NCBI GenBank assembly: GCA_028722305.1
Contig: JAQYHB010000054.1
Span: 1 to 64,000, forward strand
Reading direction: 5' to 3'
From: Spirochaetales bacterium
Lineage (GTDB): Bacteria; Spirochaetota; Spirochaetia; Sphaerochaetales; Sphaerochaetaceae
Length of the DNA: 64,000 nucleotides
Shown one piece after another: positions 44,262-53,610 of this stretch. A program made the position numbers and the translations under genes. How positions within the stretch are numbered: the first letter of the stretch is position 1; the number at the start of each line of letters is the position of its first letter. Under the pieces are notes generated by a model. That model was not told where the DNA came from, did not search any database, and saw only the letters and a list, made by a program, of their open reading frames with translations.

Positions 44262-45938
44262 ATGGAACAAACGAAAGCAATCGTAGCGCTTGAGGAAGAT
44301 ACGAAAGTCATTGAGTACAAGGCACGGCTCTCCGCCCTTCGCAGGGATGGCGTGAACAAGATCAGCGAGCAGCAGGAGCTGATTGCCAACATCCGCAAGA
44401 GCAAGCAACTGGGTGGTGAGGAAAAGGCCAGCAGGATCGTAGCCGCCAGGGCCGAGATCGTGAAAGCCCGTGAGGTGGCGCGGCAGAACCGGAACGAGGT
44501 GGCCGCCCTGCAAAAGGAGGCGCTTTCCTACGTCAACGAGACCAGCAAGGTCTACGAGGCCGAGGTGACTGCCCGCGAGAAGGCGAGAGTCACCGAGGGC
44601 AAGCAGGCGTTGATCGAACGGTTGGCCAAGATTGAGAGCGAGTTCGCCGCGCGGGAAGAGAGAATCAAGAACGCGGTGAAGGATCCGAAGGAGCAAAAGC
44701 TCGAGCTGGAGACTGCCGCCTACGAGAAGCGCAGCGCCATCTTTGATGCCAGGAACGACTTTCAGGCGCTCCGCAACCAGAGCAATGCCGCCATGTTTCA
44801 GGCCTATGTCGACCACGTTTCCACCAACCGTGCGTTACGCAATGGCAAGAGCAGTTTCTCCGAGGACCGCGGCCTTGCCTGGAAGAACTACCAATACTCG
44901 TTCTCCTTCAACAGCTTCCTGCTCGCCAATGGCCTGTACATCGCCATTGGCATCTTCTTTGTCGTCTGTGTCATCTTGGCGCCGAGCATGACTGGCAGCA
45001 ACCTCTTCACGCTGCCCAACGTGCTCACCATCTTGGAACAGTCTTCGACGCGCATGTTCTATGCCTTGGGCGTCGCCGGCCTGATTCTGCTGGCAGGTAC
45101 CGATCTGAGTGTGGGACGTATGGTGGCCCTTGGTTCGGTCATCACCGGCCTGTTGCTCCATCCGGGCAGGAATATCGTCACCTTCTTCGGGAAGGGGCCT
45201 TGGGACTTCTCGGCCATGCCGATGGCTTTGAGGGTGGTTGAGGCGCTTGCCCTCTCCATCGTCCTTTGTGTCGCCTTCAGCGCTTTTGCCGGATTCTTCA
45301 GCGCGAAGATGAAGATGCACCCGTTCATCTCCACGTTGGCCACCCAGCTGATCATCTACGGTCTGCTTTTCTACGGGACAAGCGGTACCCCGGTCGGATC
45401 GATTGACAGCAAGATCAAGGATGCCATCGGCGGACGCTGGTTGCTCGGATATACATCCCAGGGGCTTCCAATCACCTTCCCGAAGCTGATTATCCCGGCG
45501 GTCATCGCCATCATCGTCGCCTGGTTCATCTGGAACAAGACGGTCTTCGGAAAGAACATGTACGCGGTTGGCGGCAACAGCGAGGCCGCCGCTGTCAGCG
45601 GCATCAACGTCTTTCGCGTCACCATGGGAGTCTTCATCATGGCCGGCATCTTCTACGGTTGTGGCGCCTTTCTCGAGGCCTTCAGAGCCAACGCCAGCGC
45701 CGGTACCGGCCAAGGATACGAGCTGGACGCCATCGCCGCCTGTGTCGTTGGTGGAATCTCCTTCAATGGAGGTATTGGAAAGATTGGAGGAGCGGCAATT
45801 GGCGTGATCATCTTTACCAGCCTGACCTACTGTCTCACCTTCCTAGGTATCGACACCAACCTGCAGTTCGTCTTCAAGGGTATCATCATTGTCGCCGCCG
45901 TGTCGCTTGACAGCGTGAAGTACTTGAAGAAGAAGTGA
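44262..45938 (+). CDS. mglC: Galactoside/sugar ABC permease with long N-terminal coiled coil
   Basis: The C-terminal 340 residues form a normal MglC/RbsC-type permease (AGLILLAGTDLSVGRMVALGSV, FGKNMYAVGGNSEAAAVSGI, GYELDAIAACVVGGISFNGGIG). In front is an extension of about 215 residues, highly charged, rich in Ala, Glu, Lys and Arg and strongly helical (for example RIVAARAEIVKAREVARQNR), ending just before the first span near residue 217. Total length is 558, against 330-350 for typical MglC. The extension should lie in the cytoplasm next to MglA. AGGGG precedes ATG 44262, 11 bases after mglA. Confidence 0.93.
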   Translation: MEQTKAIVALEEDTKVIEYKARLSALRRDGVNKISEQQELIANIRKSKQLGGEEKASRIVAARAEIVKAREVARQNRNEVAALQKEALSYVNETSKVYEAEVTAREKARVTEGKQALIERLAKIESEFAAREERIKNAVKDPKEQKLELETAAYEKRSAIFDARNDFQALRNQSNAAMFQAYVDHVSTNRALRNGKSSFSEDRGLAWKNYQYSFSFNSFLLANGLYIAIGIFFVVCVILAPSMTGSNLFTLPNVLTILEQSSTRMFYALGVAGLILLAGTDLSVGRMVALGSVITGLLLHPGRNIVTFFGKGPWDFSAMPMALRVVEALALSIVLCVAFSAFAGFFSAKMKMHPFISTLATQLIIYGLLFYGTSGTPVGSIDSKIKDAIGGRWLLGYTSQGLPITFPKLIIPAVIAIIVAWFIWNKTVFGKNMYAVGGNSEAAAVSGINVFRVTMGVFIMAGIFYGCGAFLEAFRANASAGTGQGYELDAIAACVVGGISFNGGIGKIGGAAIGVIIFTSLTYCLTFLGIDTNLQFVFKGIIIVAAVSLDSVKYLKKK

Positions 45939-45956
45939 TTCTGGTTTTTGTCCGTG

Positions 45957-45986
45957 AAGGGGTGCCGAAAGGCGCCCTTTTCCTTT
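45957..45986 (+). terminator. Terminator of the mgl operon
   Basis: AAGGGGTGCC pairs with GGCGCCCTTTT (two G-T pairs) around a GAAA tetraloop and runs into a T-rich tail. Confidence 0.85.
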
Positions 45987-46026
45987 GGTCAAGGGAAACC
46001 ATTCGCATTTCTCGTTTGTTTTAGTA

Positions 46027-46032
46027 TATACT
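46027..46032 (+). promoter_or_regulatory. -10 element of the parE promoter (leaderless)
   Basis: TATACT at 46027-46032 lies 10 bases before the ATG at 46043, and no Shine-Dalgarno sequence intervenes. The -35 is not obvious. Confidence 0.5.
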
Positions 46033-46042
46033 GGTTCACGAA

Positions 46043-47857
46043 ATGGCTAAAATTGCTTACGACGAATCGAAAATCCAGACACTGAGCCCGCTTGAGCATA
46101 TCCGGCTGCGCCCCGGCATGTATATCGGCAGGCTTGGCAACGGCACCCACGTGGATGACGGCATCTATATCCTTTTGAAGGAAATCATCGATAACTCGAT
46201 TGACGAGTTCATCATGCACTTCGGGAGCAAGATCATCATCACCCGGAGGGATTGCGTGGTCAGTGTCCGCGATTATGGGCGAGGTATTCCGCTTGGCAAG
46301 GTGATCGACTGTGTCTCGATGATCAACACAGGCGCCAAGTACAATGATGACGTCTTCCAGTTCTCGGTTGGCTTGAACGGTGTCGGTACCAAGGCGGTCA
46401 ACGCGCTCTCCTCGCTGTTCACGGTCACCAGCTTCCGTGACGGGGAATATGTCTCCGCCACCTTCAGCAAGGGCGTCCTCAAGGCGCAGGACAAGGGCAA
46501 GACCGAGGAACCCAATGGAACCTTCGTTTCCTTCACCCCCGATCCGGAGCTGTTTGGGAAATACGCCTACAACGATGATTTCATCGTCAGCCGTATCCAG
46601 AACTACGCCTATCTGAACAGTGGTCTTACCTTGGAATACAACGGCAGGTCCTACAAATCGAAGAACGGTCTACTGGACCTATTGCAGGACAAGGTGGAGG
46701 ATTCGAACCTCTACGAGATTGTCTATTACCGGACCAGCAAGGTGGAGTTCGCCTTCACCCATGTGCCCGGCGACTTCGGGGAGACCTATTACTCCTACGT
46801 CAATGGGCAGCATACCAGCGACGGCGGTACCCACCAGGCTGCCTTCAAGGAAGGCATCGTCAAAGGCGTCAACGAATACTTCAAGGCCTCATGGGAAGCC
46901 CAGGATGTCCGTAACGGCTTGATTGGCGCCATCGCGGTCAAGGTGAAGGATCCGGTCTTCGAGAGCCAGACGAAGAACAAACTCTCCAACACCGATATCC
47001 GCAACGACGTGGTCAACACCGTCAGGGACGGAATCGTCGACTTCCTGCTCAAGCACACCGATGATGCGGAAAGGCTCCGCGGCAAGATCGAGAACAACGC
47101 CAAGTTGCGCAAGGAGCTTGCCGAGGTGCGCAAGAACGCCAAGGAAGCCACCCGCAGGGTAGCGCTCAACATCCCCAAACTGCGTGACTGCAAGTACCAC
47201 CTCGGCGAGTCGAAGAGCCACGTGGACGAGTGCGAGAACTCGATGCTCTTTTTGACCGAGGGAGATTCCGCCAGTGGCACGATTACCAAGACCCGTGACG
47301 TGAAAACCCAGGCGGTCTTTTCGCTCCGCGGCAAGGTGAAGAACGTCGAGGGGGAAAAGCGCACCATCATTTACAAGACCGAAGAGCTCTTCAACATCAT
47401 GAAGGCGTTGGGTGTCGAGGACGGAATCGAGGGGCTGCGCTACGGCAAGGTGGTGATTGCCACCGATGCCGATGATGACGGCTATCACATCCGCATCCTT
47501 CTGATGACCTATTTCCTGACCTTCTTCGAGGAACTGGTGACCAGCGGCAGGCTTTACATCCTGGAGACGCCGCTCTTCCGGGTCCGCAACAAGAGGGAAA
47601 TCCGCTACTGTTACAGCGAGGCGGAGCGCGACGAGGCGCTCAAGCAGATCCGCGATCCAGAGGTGACCCGGTTCAAGGGTCTGGGAGAGATCGATCCCTC
47701 CGAGTTCGGGGATTTCATTGGCAAGGACATCAAGCTGATTCCGGTCACCGTCAACGGGATCAAGGACCTTTCAAAGACGATGCAGTTCTACATGGGGGAC
47801 AACACGCCGGAGCGACGCGATTTCATCATGCAGTACCTGTTGCCGGAGGAGAACTGA
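46043..47857 (+). CDS. parE: Type IIA topoisomerase B subunit (topoisomerase IV ParE-like)
   Basis: The 604-residue subunit provides ATP-driven strand passage. The GHKL ATPase domain has EIIDNSIDEF, DYGRGIP and GLNGVGTKAVNALS; the TOPRIM domain has LTEGDSASG near 403-411 and the metal site ATDADDDGYHI near 472-482. PQLTNTK-like VKDPVFESQTKNKLSNTDIRNDV identifies the type. It forms a pair with parC one base downstream. The divergent, short sequences and the pairing favour topoisomerase IV over gyrase, but a gyrB/gyrA pair elsewhere would have to be confirmed. The transcript appears leaderless. Confidence 0.88.
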   Translation: MAKIAYDESKIQTLSPLEHIRLRPGMYIGRLGNGTHVDDGIYILLKEIIDNSIDEFIMHFGSKIIITRRDCVVSVRDYGRGIPLGKVIDCVSMINTGAKYNDDVFQFSVGLNGVGTKAVNALSSLFTVTSFRDGEYVSATFSKGVLKAQDKGKTEEPNGTFVSFTPDPELFGKYAYNDDFIVSRIQNYAYLNSGLTLEYNGRSYKSKNGLLDLLQDKVEDSNLYEIVYYRTSKVEFAFTHVPGDFGETYYSYVNGQHTSDGGTHQAAFKEGIVKGVNEYFKASWEAQDVRNGLIGAIAVKVKDPVFESQTKNKLSNTDIRNDVVNTVRDGIVDFLLKHTDDAERLRGKIENNAKLRKELAEVRKNAKEATRRVALNIPKLRDCKYHLGESKSHVDECENSMLFLTEGDSASGTITKTRDVKTQAVFSLRGKVKNVEGEKRTIIYKTEELFNIMKALGVEDGIEGLRYGKVVIATDADDDGYHIRILLMTYFLTFFEELVTSGRLYILETPLFRVRNKREIRYCYSEAERDEALKQIRDPEVTRFKGLGEIDPSEFGDFIGKDIKLIPVTVNGIKDLSKTMQFYMGDNTPERRDFIMQYLLPEEN

Positions 47858-47858
47858 C

Positions 47859-49865
47859 ATGGCGCAAGCACCGCAACTCTACAAGGATTATTTCCTGCAG
47901 TACGCCTCCTACGTCATTCGTGAGCGGGCGATTCCCGATTTGGTTGACGGCCTGAAGCCGGTGCATCGCCGTATCATCCATACGCTGATGACAATGGATG
48001 ATGGCAAGTTCCATAAGGTGGCCAATGTCGTCGGCGAGGCGATGAAATACCATCCCCACGGCGATGCCTCGATCTATGGCGCCTTGGTGACGCTGGCGAA
48101 TTATGACCTGTTCATCGAGCGCCAGGGGAACTATGGCAACATTCTTACCGGTGAACCTGCCGCGGCTCCCCGATACATCGAGTGCCGTCTGCTTCCTCTG
48201 GCCAAGGAAGTGCTCTACAACCCGGAAATCACCACGTATGTCCCCAGTTATGATGGTCGTAGCAAGGAGCCGGTCGTTTTTCCGGCCAAGATTCCCGTCG
48301 TGTTGATCCAGGGCACCGAGGGCATCGCCGTCGGCATGAGCACGACAATCCTGCCCCATAACCCGATGGAGGTGATGGAGGCGGTCAAGGCAGCCGTCGA
48401 CGGCAGGCCGTTCGCGCTCTATCCTGATTGCCCGACCGGAGGCATCATGGATGTCTCCGACTATCAGGACGGCAAGGGGAAGGTGGTCATCCGCGCAAAG
48501 CTCAATACCTCGGACCCGAAGCGGGTCGTCATCGAGGAGTTGCCTTATTCGGTCACCAGCGAGATGATGATCGACTCGATCTCCAAGGCATCGAAGAGCG
48601 GGAAGCTGAAAATTTCGTCGGTGACGGATTATACCACCGACAAGGCCAATATCGAGATCGACCTGCCGCGTGGGGTCACGATCTCCAGTGATTTCATCAA
48701 CGCACTGTACGCCTATACCGCCTGCGAGACGAAGATCAGCGTCAATCCGCTGGTCATCAAGGACGACCTGCCGGTGCAGATGTCCATCACCGAAATCGTC
48801 CAGTTCCACGCCGCGCATCTGATGGAGGTGTTGAAAGAGGAGCAGGAGCTCCGCAAGAAGCATCTGTTCGAGGATTTGCACGCCCGCACGCTGGACCGCA
48901 TCTTCATCGAGGAACGGATCTACAAGCGTATCGAGACCAAGAAGACCGCGGAAGAGGTGGAGAAGGCGGTCGTCACCGGCTTCAAGCCTTTCGCCGACCA
49001 GTTGCTCCGACCAATCAACCACGATGATGTCGAGCGGCTTCTGAAGATTCCTATCCGGAGGATCTCGCTTTTCGACATCAACCAGAACCGGAAGCAGATC
49101 GAGACGATCAACCAGCAGATTCAGGACGCCGATTACAAGCTCGGACACCTGAAGGAATACACGCTGGGATATATCGACGACTTGAAGAAGATGATCCGGG
49201 AGCAGAAGGAGAAGCGGGGCGGAGTCAAGCGCCGCACTACCATCAAGAGCTTCGAGATGGTGGATGTGAAGCAGGTCGCCCAGCGGGACAAGAACTTGAA
49301 CTACGACGCCAACAATGGCTATCTCGGCTATGAGGTGAAGGACGGCCAGACTGTGCTGAAGGTCAGCGAGTTCGACCGTATCCTCGTCATCCGCAAGGAT
49401 GGCACCTACACGGTCGAGGATGTGCCTGACAAGGAATTTGTAGGGAAAGGGATGCTCTACTGCGTTTTCGCCGACAAGGAAGAGCTTGCCAAAACCACCT
49501 TCACGTTGCTCTACCAGGAGAAAAACTACAAGTACCTCTTCATCAAGCGATTCCAGATTACCAGCTGGCAGCTGAAAAAGCCGTACCAGATTCTCCCCGA
49601 AGGGAACTTCAAGCTGCTCAAGCTTTCCACGGTGGACAACGCCGAGGTCAAGGTGGAGTACAAGCCGAAGCCGGGGCTCCGCATCAAGGAGGAGAAGTTC
49701 TACTTCGGAGACTACCCGGTGCGTGGCGTCAAGGCCCGCGGCTACCGCCTGACAGTCAAGGAAATCGCCAGCCTGCACCTGCGGGCAGTCAAGGAAGTGG
49801 TCTCCAGCGGAGCGCCCACGTTGTTCGATGATGAGGATGGAGGCTCTGAAGACCATGCAGAGTGA
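47859..49865 (+). CDS. parC: Type IIA topoisomerase A subunit (topoisomerase IV ParC-like)
   Basis: The 668-residue subunit cuts and rejoins DNA. It begins with YKDYFLQYASYVIRERAIPDLVDGLKPVHRRI, has the quinolone-region HPHGDASIYGALV at 65-77 and the catalytic Tyr106 in APRYIECR. A coiled-coil tower (about 380-460) is followed by a short, divergent C-terminal region without six clear gyrase-like blades or a GyrA box, which supports a decatenase role. It begins one base after parE and overlaps the pseudouridine synthase start by 11 bases. Confidence 0.88.
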   Translation: MAQAPQLYKDYFLQYASYVIRERAIPDLVDGLKPVHRRIIHTLMTMDDGKFHKVANVVGEAMKYHPHGDASIYGALVTLANYDLFIERQGNYGNILTGEPAAAPRYIECRLLPLAKEVLYNPEITTYVPSYDGRSKEPVVFPAKIPVVLIQGTEGIAVGMSTTILPHNPMEVMEAVKAAVDGRPFALYPDCPTGGIMDVSDYQDGKGKVVIRAKLNTSDPKRVVIEELPYSVTSEMMIDSISKASKSGKLKISSVTDYTTDKANIEIDLPRGVTISSDFINALYAYTACETKISVNPLVIKDDLPVQMSITEIVQFHAAHLMEVLKEEQELRKKHLFEDLHARTLDRIFIEERIYKRIETKKTAEEVEKAVVTGFKPFADQLLRPINHDDVERLLKIPIRRISLFDINQNRKQIETINQQIQDADYKLGHLKEYTLGYIDDLKKMIREQKEKRGGVKRRTTIKSFEMVDVKQVAQRDKNLNYDANNGYLGYEVKDGQTVLKVSEFDRILVIRKDGTYTVEDVPDKEFVGKGMLYCVFADKEELAKTTFTLLYQEKNYKYLFIKRFQITSWQLKKPYQILPEGNFKLLKLSTVDNAEVKVEYKPKPGLRIKEEKFYFGDYPVRGVKARGYRLTVKEIASLHLRAVKEVVSSGAPTLFDDEDGGSEDHAE

Positions 49866-50574
49866 TCTCAAGGATCGCATTCTGTTCGAGGACAACCATC
49901 TGATTGTCGTCAACAAGCTCCCCGGAGAGCTTGTCCAGGGTGACGAGAGCGGCGATGAGACCCTGGCGGACAAGGTCAAGGCCTACCTGAAGGAGACCTA
50001 TCACAAGGCGGGGAACGTCTATCTGGGCATCCCCCACCGGTTGGACAGGCCGACTAGCGGCATCGTCATTTACACCAAAACCGAGAAGGCTCTGGTCCGG
50101 ATGAACGAAGCCTTCAAGGGCAAGGACGTGAAGAAGGTCTACTGGGCTATCGTCGACAAGCTTCCCGAGAAAAGCGAAGGGACGTTGGTCCATTATATCT
50201 TCCGCAACTCCAAGACCAACAAGAGCGTCGCGTACCCTGTGGAGAAGCAAGGTTCCAAATTGGCCAAGCTGGACTACAAGGTAATCGCCAAAGGCGAGCG
50301 CTATTTCCTGCTGGAAATCCACCTCCATACCGGACGCCACCACCAGATCCGGGCCCAGCTCGCCGCTATCGGCATCCATGTCAAGGGTGATCTGAAATAC
50401 GGCGCTGCCAGGAGCAACCCCGATGGAGGCATCTGCCTGCATGCCCGCTCCGTCACCTTCACCCATCCGGTAAGGAAACAGCCGCTGATGATCGTGGCCG
50501 AGCCGCCGGAAGACAACCTGTGGAACGCGTTGAAAGCCCAGGCGAAGGCAGAGTCTCCTACCCAAGGGAAATAA
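49855..50574 (+). CDS. RluA-family pseudouridine synthase
   Basis: The 239-residue enzyme converts uridine to pseudouridine in rRNA or tRNA. The catalytic motif HRLDRPTSG is at residues 61-69 with Asp64, and the RluA pattern continues with LHTGRHHQIRAQLAAIGIHVKGDLKYGA. There is no S4 domain, so it resembles the RluA/TruC subgroup. ATG 49855 is chosen; ATG 49828, 49831 and 49837 upstream are in frame but deeper inside parC. It overlaps the convergent ATP-grasp gene by 17 bases. Confidence 0.88.
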   Translation: MQSDLKDRILFEDNHLIVVNKLPGELVQGDESGDETLADKVKAYLKETYHKAGNVYLGIPHRLDRPTSGIVIYTKTEKALVRMNEAFKGKDVKKVYWAIVDKLPEKSEGTLVHYIFRNSKTNKSVAYPVEKQGSKLAKLDYKVIAKGERYFLLEIHLHTGRHHQIRAQLAAIGIHVKGDLKYGAARSNPDGGICLHARSVTFTHPVRKQPLMIVAEPPEDNLWNALKAQAKAESPTQGK

Positions 50575-53413
50575 TCGCCTGCCCGCCTCTGCCGTCGACC
50601 TTGATGGTCAGGTCGCGCTCGAAATGCCAGCGCGTGAAATGCGCCGTCCTTTCGACGACAGGGAGTGGTTCTAGTTGTTCGGGGTGCCAGTTCTCCAGAT
50701 TGGCGGTCAGCGCGAAGCAACCCAGACTGGTCAGATTCTGGAAGAAATGGGCACCTTGGCTTGGATCGACACGCAGAGCCGGTAGACGGAGTTCTACCAG
50801 CACCTGGCAGGAGGAAATCTGGCTCCAGGAGACCGGAATTCCTTGGCTTGGATCGCTGGAACCGATTCTTCCGGCCGCAATCAGTGCGTAGGGCGCGCCT
50901 TCCATGCCTTGGTTCAAGGCTTCCAGTTCCAGCGCCATCTCCGCCATTTTGCCTTGGTCGAAGGTTTCCATATCCAGGGCCACCAGATCCTTGATTCCCT
51001 GGACACGTCCGTTGCCGATTACCAGGTCGGCGTAGAGCAAGGATTCTTGCTGTTCCTTGTGGGAGATATGGACCTCTTCCTCCTCACCAGCCATGGCGAT
51101 TGGGCGGATCTGCAGCAGGGTGAAGGTGGAGGTGGGAAGGTCGATGGCAAATTCAATCTCCACCGGGGTGCGCATCGCTCCTTCGCCAAGGGCGAGCAGG
51201 TCGGTGACGATGGCTGCGACCGGGAAGCTTTCGTAGCGGAGCATACCGTGGAAGGTGATCAGCCGGATACCGCTGTCGGTGGCTTGTTCGCTTTCCTGCC
51301 CGTCCACCAGTATGGTGGCGACGCTGGATAGCGAAGTTCCCTCTGCCTCACGCACGCTTTTGAGGACGACGTGCTCGTCTCCCTCCCCGAGCGGGTCGAA
51401 GGGCCGGTCCTCCAAGGCGAAGAAACGTTCCTGTCGTTTCTGTGGCATCTCTTTCTTGGGGTGCTTGGGGCAGAAGCGCAGGGAGGGGAAGCCATCTACC
51501 ACCGTCTTGCCCAGCCCGAAGGCGAGTTGCGCCACACCGTCCTTCGACGCGGTGTCCGGCATCGGCCAGAAATCCAGCGAGCGGGCGACACCCCCGGCCG
51601 TCGGGTAATACAGGTTTCCCCACCAGGATCCTACCACTGGCTGGATGACGACTGCCATTTCCTCTTCTTCCTGCATGTGCTCGGTCGCTTTCAGGTAGCT
51701 TCTCGCCTTCTTGTGGAAGGTCGACGCCCAGACACACCGTATCGCGTCCTCCAGTTCTGCCAAACGACTCGTTTCATCCCCGCTACTGGAGAGCATGCAG
51801 GTATCGTACACCCCCGCGAAAGGCTGGAAGTGGGAATCTTCCAACAGCGACGAGGAGCGGACTGCAAGCGGCATTTTCCAGACGGCGAGCAATGACTGCA
51901 AATCCGCCTCGAGTTCTTTGTCGATGCTCTGGCTGAGAAACAGGCGATCGATATCCCGGTCGTCCCGCATGCCGGTAAGCTGGCTCGCCAAGTCATGGAT
52001 GTCGATGAAGTTTCGGAACAGGTCGGTGCAAAGCACCACTGTGGGGGGGATGGACAGGTGCTGGTCCTTCCACTTTTCCATCAGTCCGCTGGAGCGCAGC
52101 TCCTGGTCGATGAAGGCCAAGGCGCGCCCTTTGCCGCCAAGGGAACCGGTACCTATGCGGCTGAAGTAGATTGTCTCGTCGAAGGAGCCACGGTCGAACT
52201 GGGTCAACGTGCGCCGGCTCCTGCTTTCCCGGTAGCCTCGGATTGTCTCGGTGATTTGCCTTCTGGTCTCCTCGGGATCCTTGGAGAGCTTGATCGCATG
52301 GACCTGCCTGGCAAGGCTGAACAGCCCTTGGGCGCGTAACCAACGAGAGAAGTCGTTGCGGGCGCTATGGAAGGCGAAGCTGGCAGCGTCGATGCTCGGC
52401 AGCACTTCCTGTAGCTCTTTCATCGATGCCGCCCGGGCGATTTCCTTTCCGGTACGCGGGTCGCGGAAGATGAAGGGGCCGAAGCCGTACTCGCGGTTCA
52501 TGTAGTCGTACAAGTCAGAGAGCAGGGTAGGGGATTGCTTCCACAGGAATGTGAAGCCTTCGTCCCAGGCCTGCTTCTGGTGCGCTCGGTCGGTGCTCTG
52601 CAGCGCTATGGGAATCTCCGGATTTTCCTGGTGGACCGCCTCAGCAAGCCGGAAGCCCGCCTCGTTGTCGTGTATCCCGTTCCTGTCGAATGAGATGTCG
52701 CTGATCAGGCCGAGAATGTGGCCCCGGTAGCGGGTGAGCAAATCCCACGCTTCCTCATAATTTCCCGCCAGCAGAATCTTGGGACGGCCGCGCATGCGCA
52801 GGTGCTTGCCCCAGTCGTTCAGTGCCTCCAGAATGGTGGAGTTGTTGTTGTCGATCAGGCAGGTGTACATCAACGGCAGGTAGGTACTGTAGAAGCGGAC
52901 CGAGTCCTCGACCAGGATGATCGCCTGTATGTCGGCTATCTGGGTGTCGTGTTCCAGATTCATTCGATCCTCGACCAGCTTGACCATCGCCAGGAAGATG
53001 CGGGGGTTGCCTTGCCAGTAGAAAAGGTAGTCGGCCTCCTTGAGGTGGTGCATTTCCGGGTTTCTCCTGTGGCTTGCGGAGGGGGAGAGGACGATGACCG
53101 GGAGTCCTGGCTGTACGCTCTTGATTTCGTGACAGAGACTTTGCAGGTTCTCGTCCAGGTCGACCATGGTAATCACCAGTCCGAAACCGCCGGAGCGCAC
53201 CAAAGCCAGCGCTTCCCCGGCGCTGGAAGCGAAGGTCAAAGTCGGGGGAGTGGAAAGTCCCAACTGGGTATATTCCTCATACAGGACCTCTTCGATACGC
53301 CCGTCCTCCTCGATGAGGAACCGGTCGTAATCGCTGGTGACGAGGAGCACGTGGTAGATATGCTTCTGCATCAACTGGTCAAAAGGTTTCCATGTCGGAT
53401 CCTGAACCATCAT
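50558..53413 (-). CDS. Double receiver-like protein with a PPDK-type ATP-grasp domain
   Basis: This 951-residue protein has two response-regulator-like segments at the N-terminus: about 18-150 (HVLLVTSDYD ... FGLVITMVDLDE) and about 162-310 (AIILVEDSVRFY ... HILGLISDISFD). They are followed by an ATP-grasp domain like the N-terminal half of pyruvate phosphate dikinase (GTGSLGGKGRAL at 421-432, MPLAVRSSSLLEDS, FTLLQIRPI). The swivelling phosphohistidine domain and PEP barrel of true dikinases are absent. The last 180 residues are unassigned. It may transfer phosphate in a signalling role rather than make PEP. A TACAAT lies 7 bases before the ATG and there is no ribosome binding site. Confidence 0.8.
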   Translation of the reverse strand: MMVQDPTWKPFDQLMQKHIYHVLLVTSDYDRFLIEEDGRIEEVLYEEYTQLGLSTPPTLTFASSAGEALALVRSGGFGLVITMVDLDENLQSLCHEIKSVQPGLPVIVLSPSASHRRNPEMHHLKEADYLFYWQGNPRIFLAMVKLVEDRMNLEHDTQIADIQAIILVEDSVRFYSTYLPLMYTCLIDNNNSTILEALNDWGKHLRMRGRPKILLAGNYEEAWDLLTRYRGHILGLISDISFDRNGIHDNEAGFRLAEAVHQENPEIPIALQSTDRAHQKQAWDEGFTFLWKQSPTLLSDLYDYMNREYGFGPFIFRDPRTGKEIARAASMKELQEVLPSIDAASFAFHSARNDFSRWLRAQGLFSLARQVHAIKLSKDPEETRRQITETIRGYRESRSRRTLTQFDRGSFDETIYFSRIGTGSLGGKGRALAFIDQELRSSGLMEKWKDQHLSIPPTVVLCTDLFRNFIDIHDLASQLTGMRDDRDIDRLFLSQSIDKELEADLQSLLAVWKMPLAVRSSSLLEDSHFQPFAGVYDTCMLSSSGDETSRLAELEDAIRCVWASTFHKKARSYLKATEHMQEEEEMAVVIQPVVGSWWGNLYYPTAGGVARSLDFWPMPDTASKDGVAQLAFGLGKTVVDGFPSLRFCPKHPKKEMPQKRQERFFALEDRPFDPLGEGDEHVVLKSVREAEGTSLSSVATILVDGQESEQATDSGIRLITFHGMLRYESFPVAAIVTDLLALGEGAMRTPVEIEFAIDLPTSTFTLLQIRPIAMAGEEEEVHISHKEQQESLLYADLVIGNGRVQGIKDLVALDMETFDQGKMAEMALELEALNQGMEGAPYALIAAGRIGSSDPSQGIPVSWSQISSCQVLVELRLPALRVDPSQGAHFFQNLTSLGCFALTANLENWHPEQLEPLPVVERTAHFTRWHFERDLTIKVDGRGGQAIISLG

Positions 53414-53558
53414 GGGAAAAATTGTAGCATTGGAATCGCTTGGCGTGACTTGAAATCGTTAAGTTTTATCCAAAAAGATGGAATTTGTCGAAATATTCAG
53501 ATGAAACTGTCGTAAAGAGTAAAAATAAATAAGAATATTGCTGTATACAACATTTTTG

Positions 53559-53587
53559 TTGACCAGTGTGAAATGTGGGTTTAGTCT
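53559..53587 (+). promoter_or_regulatory. Candidate promoter of gdhA
   Basis: TTGACC (53559-53564) and TAGTCT (53582-53587) are spaced 17 bases, 23 bases before the ATG, with AAAAGGAG in between. The preceding 100 bases are AT-rich. Confidence 0.55.
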
Positions 53588-53610
53588 GGAATCACAAAAG
53601 GAGTCAAGTC

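Noticed and set aside
47826-49979. 717-codon open frame on the minus strand opposite parC
   Set aside because: Shadow of parC, which has the catalytic tyrosine and the quinolone-region motif.
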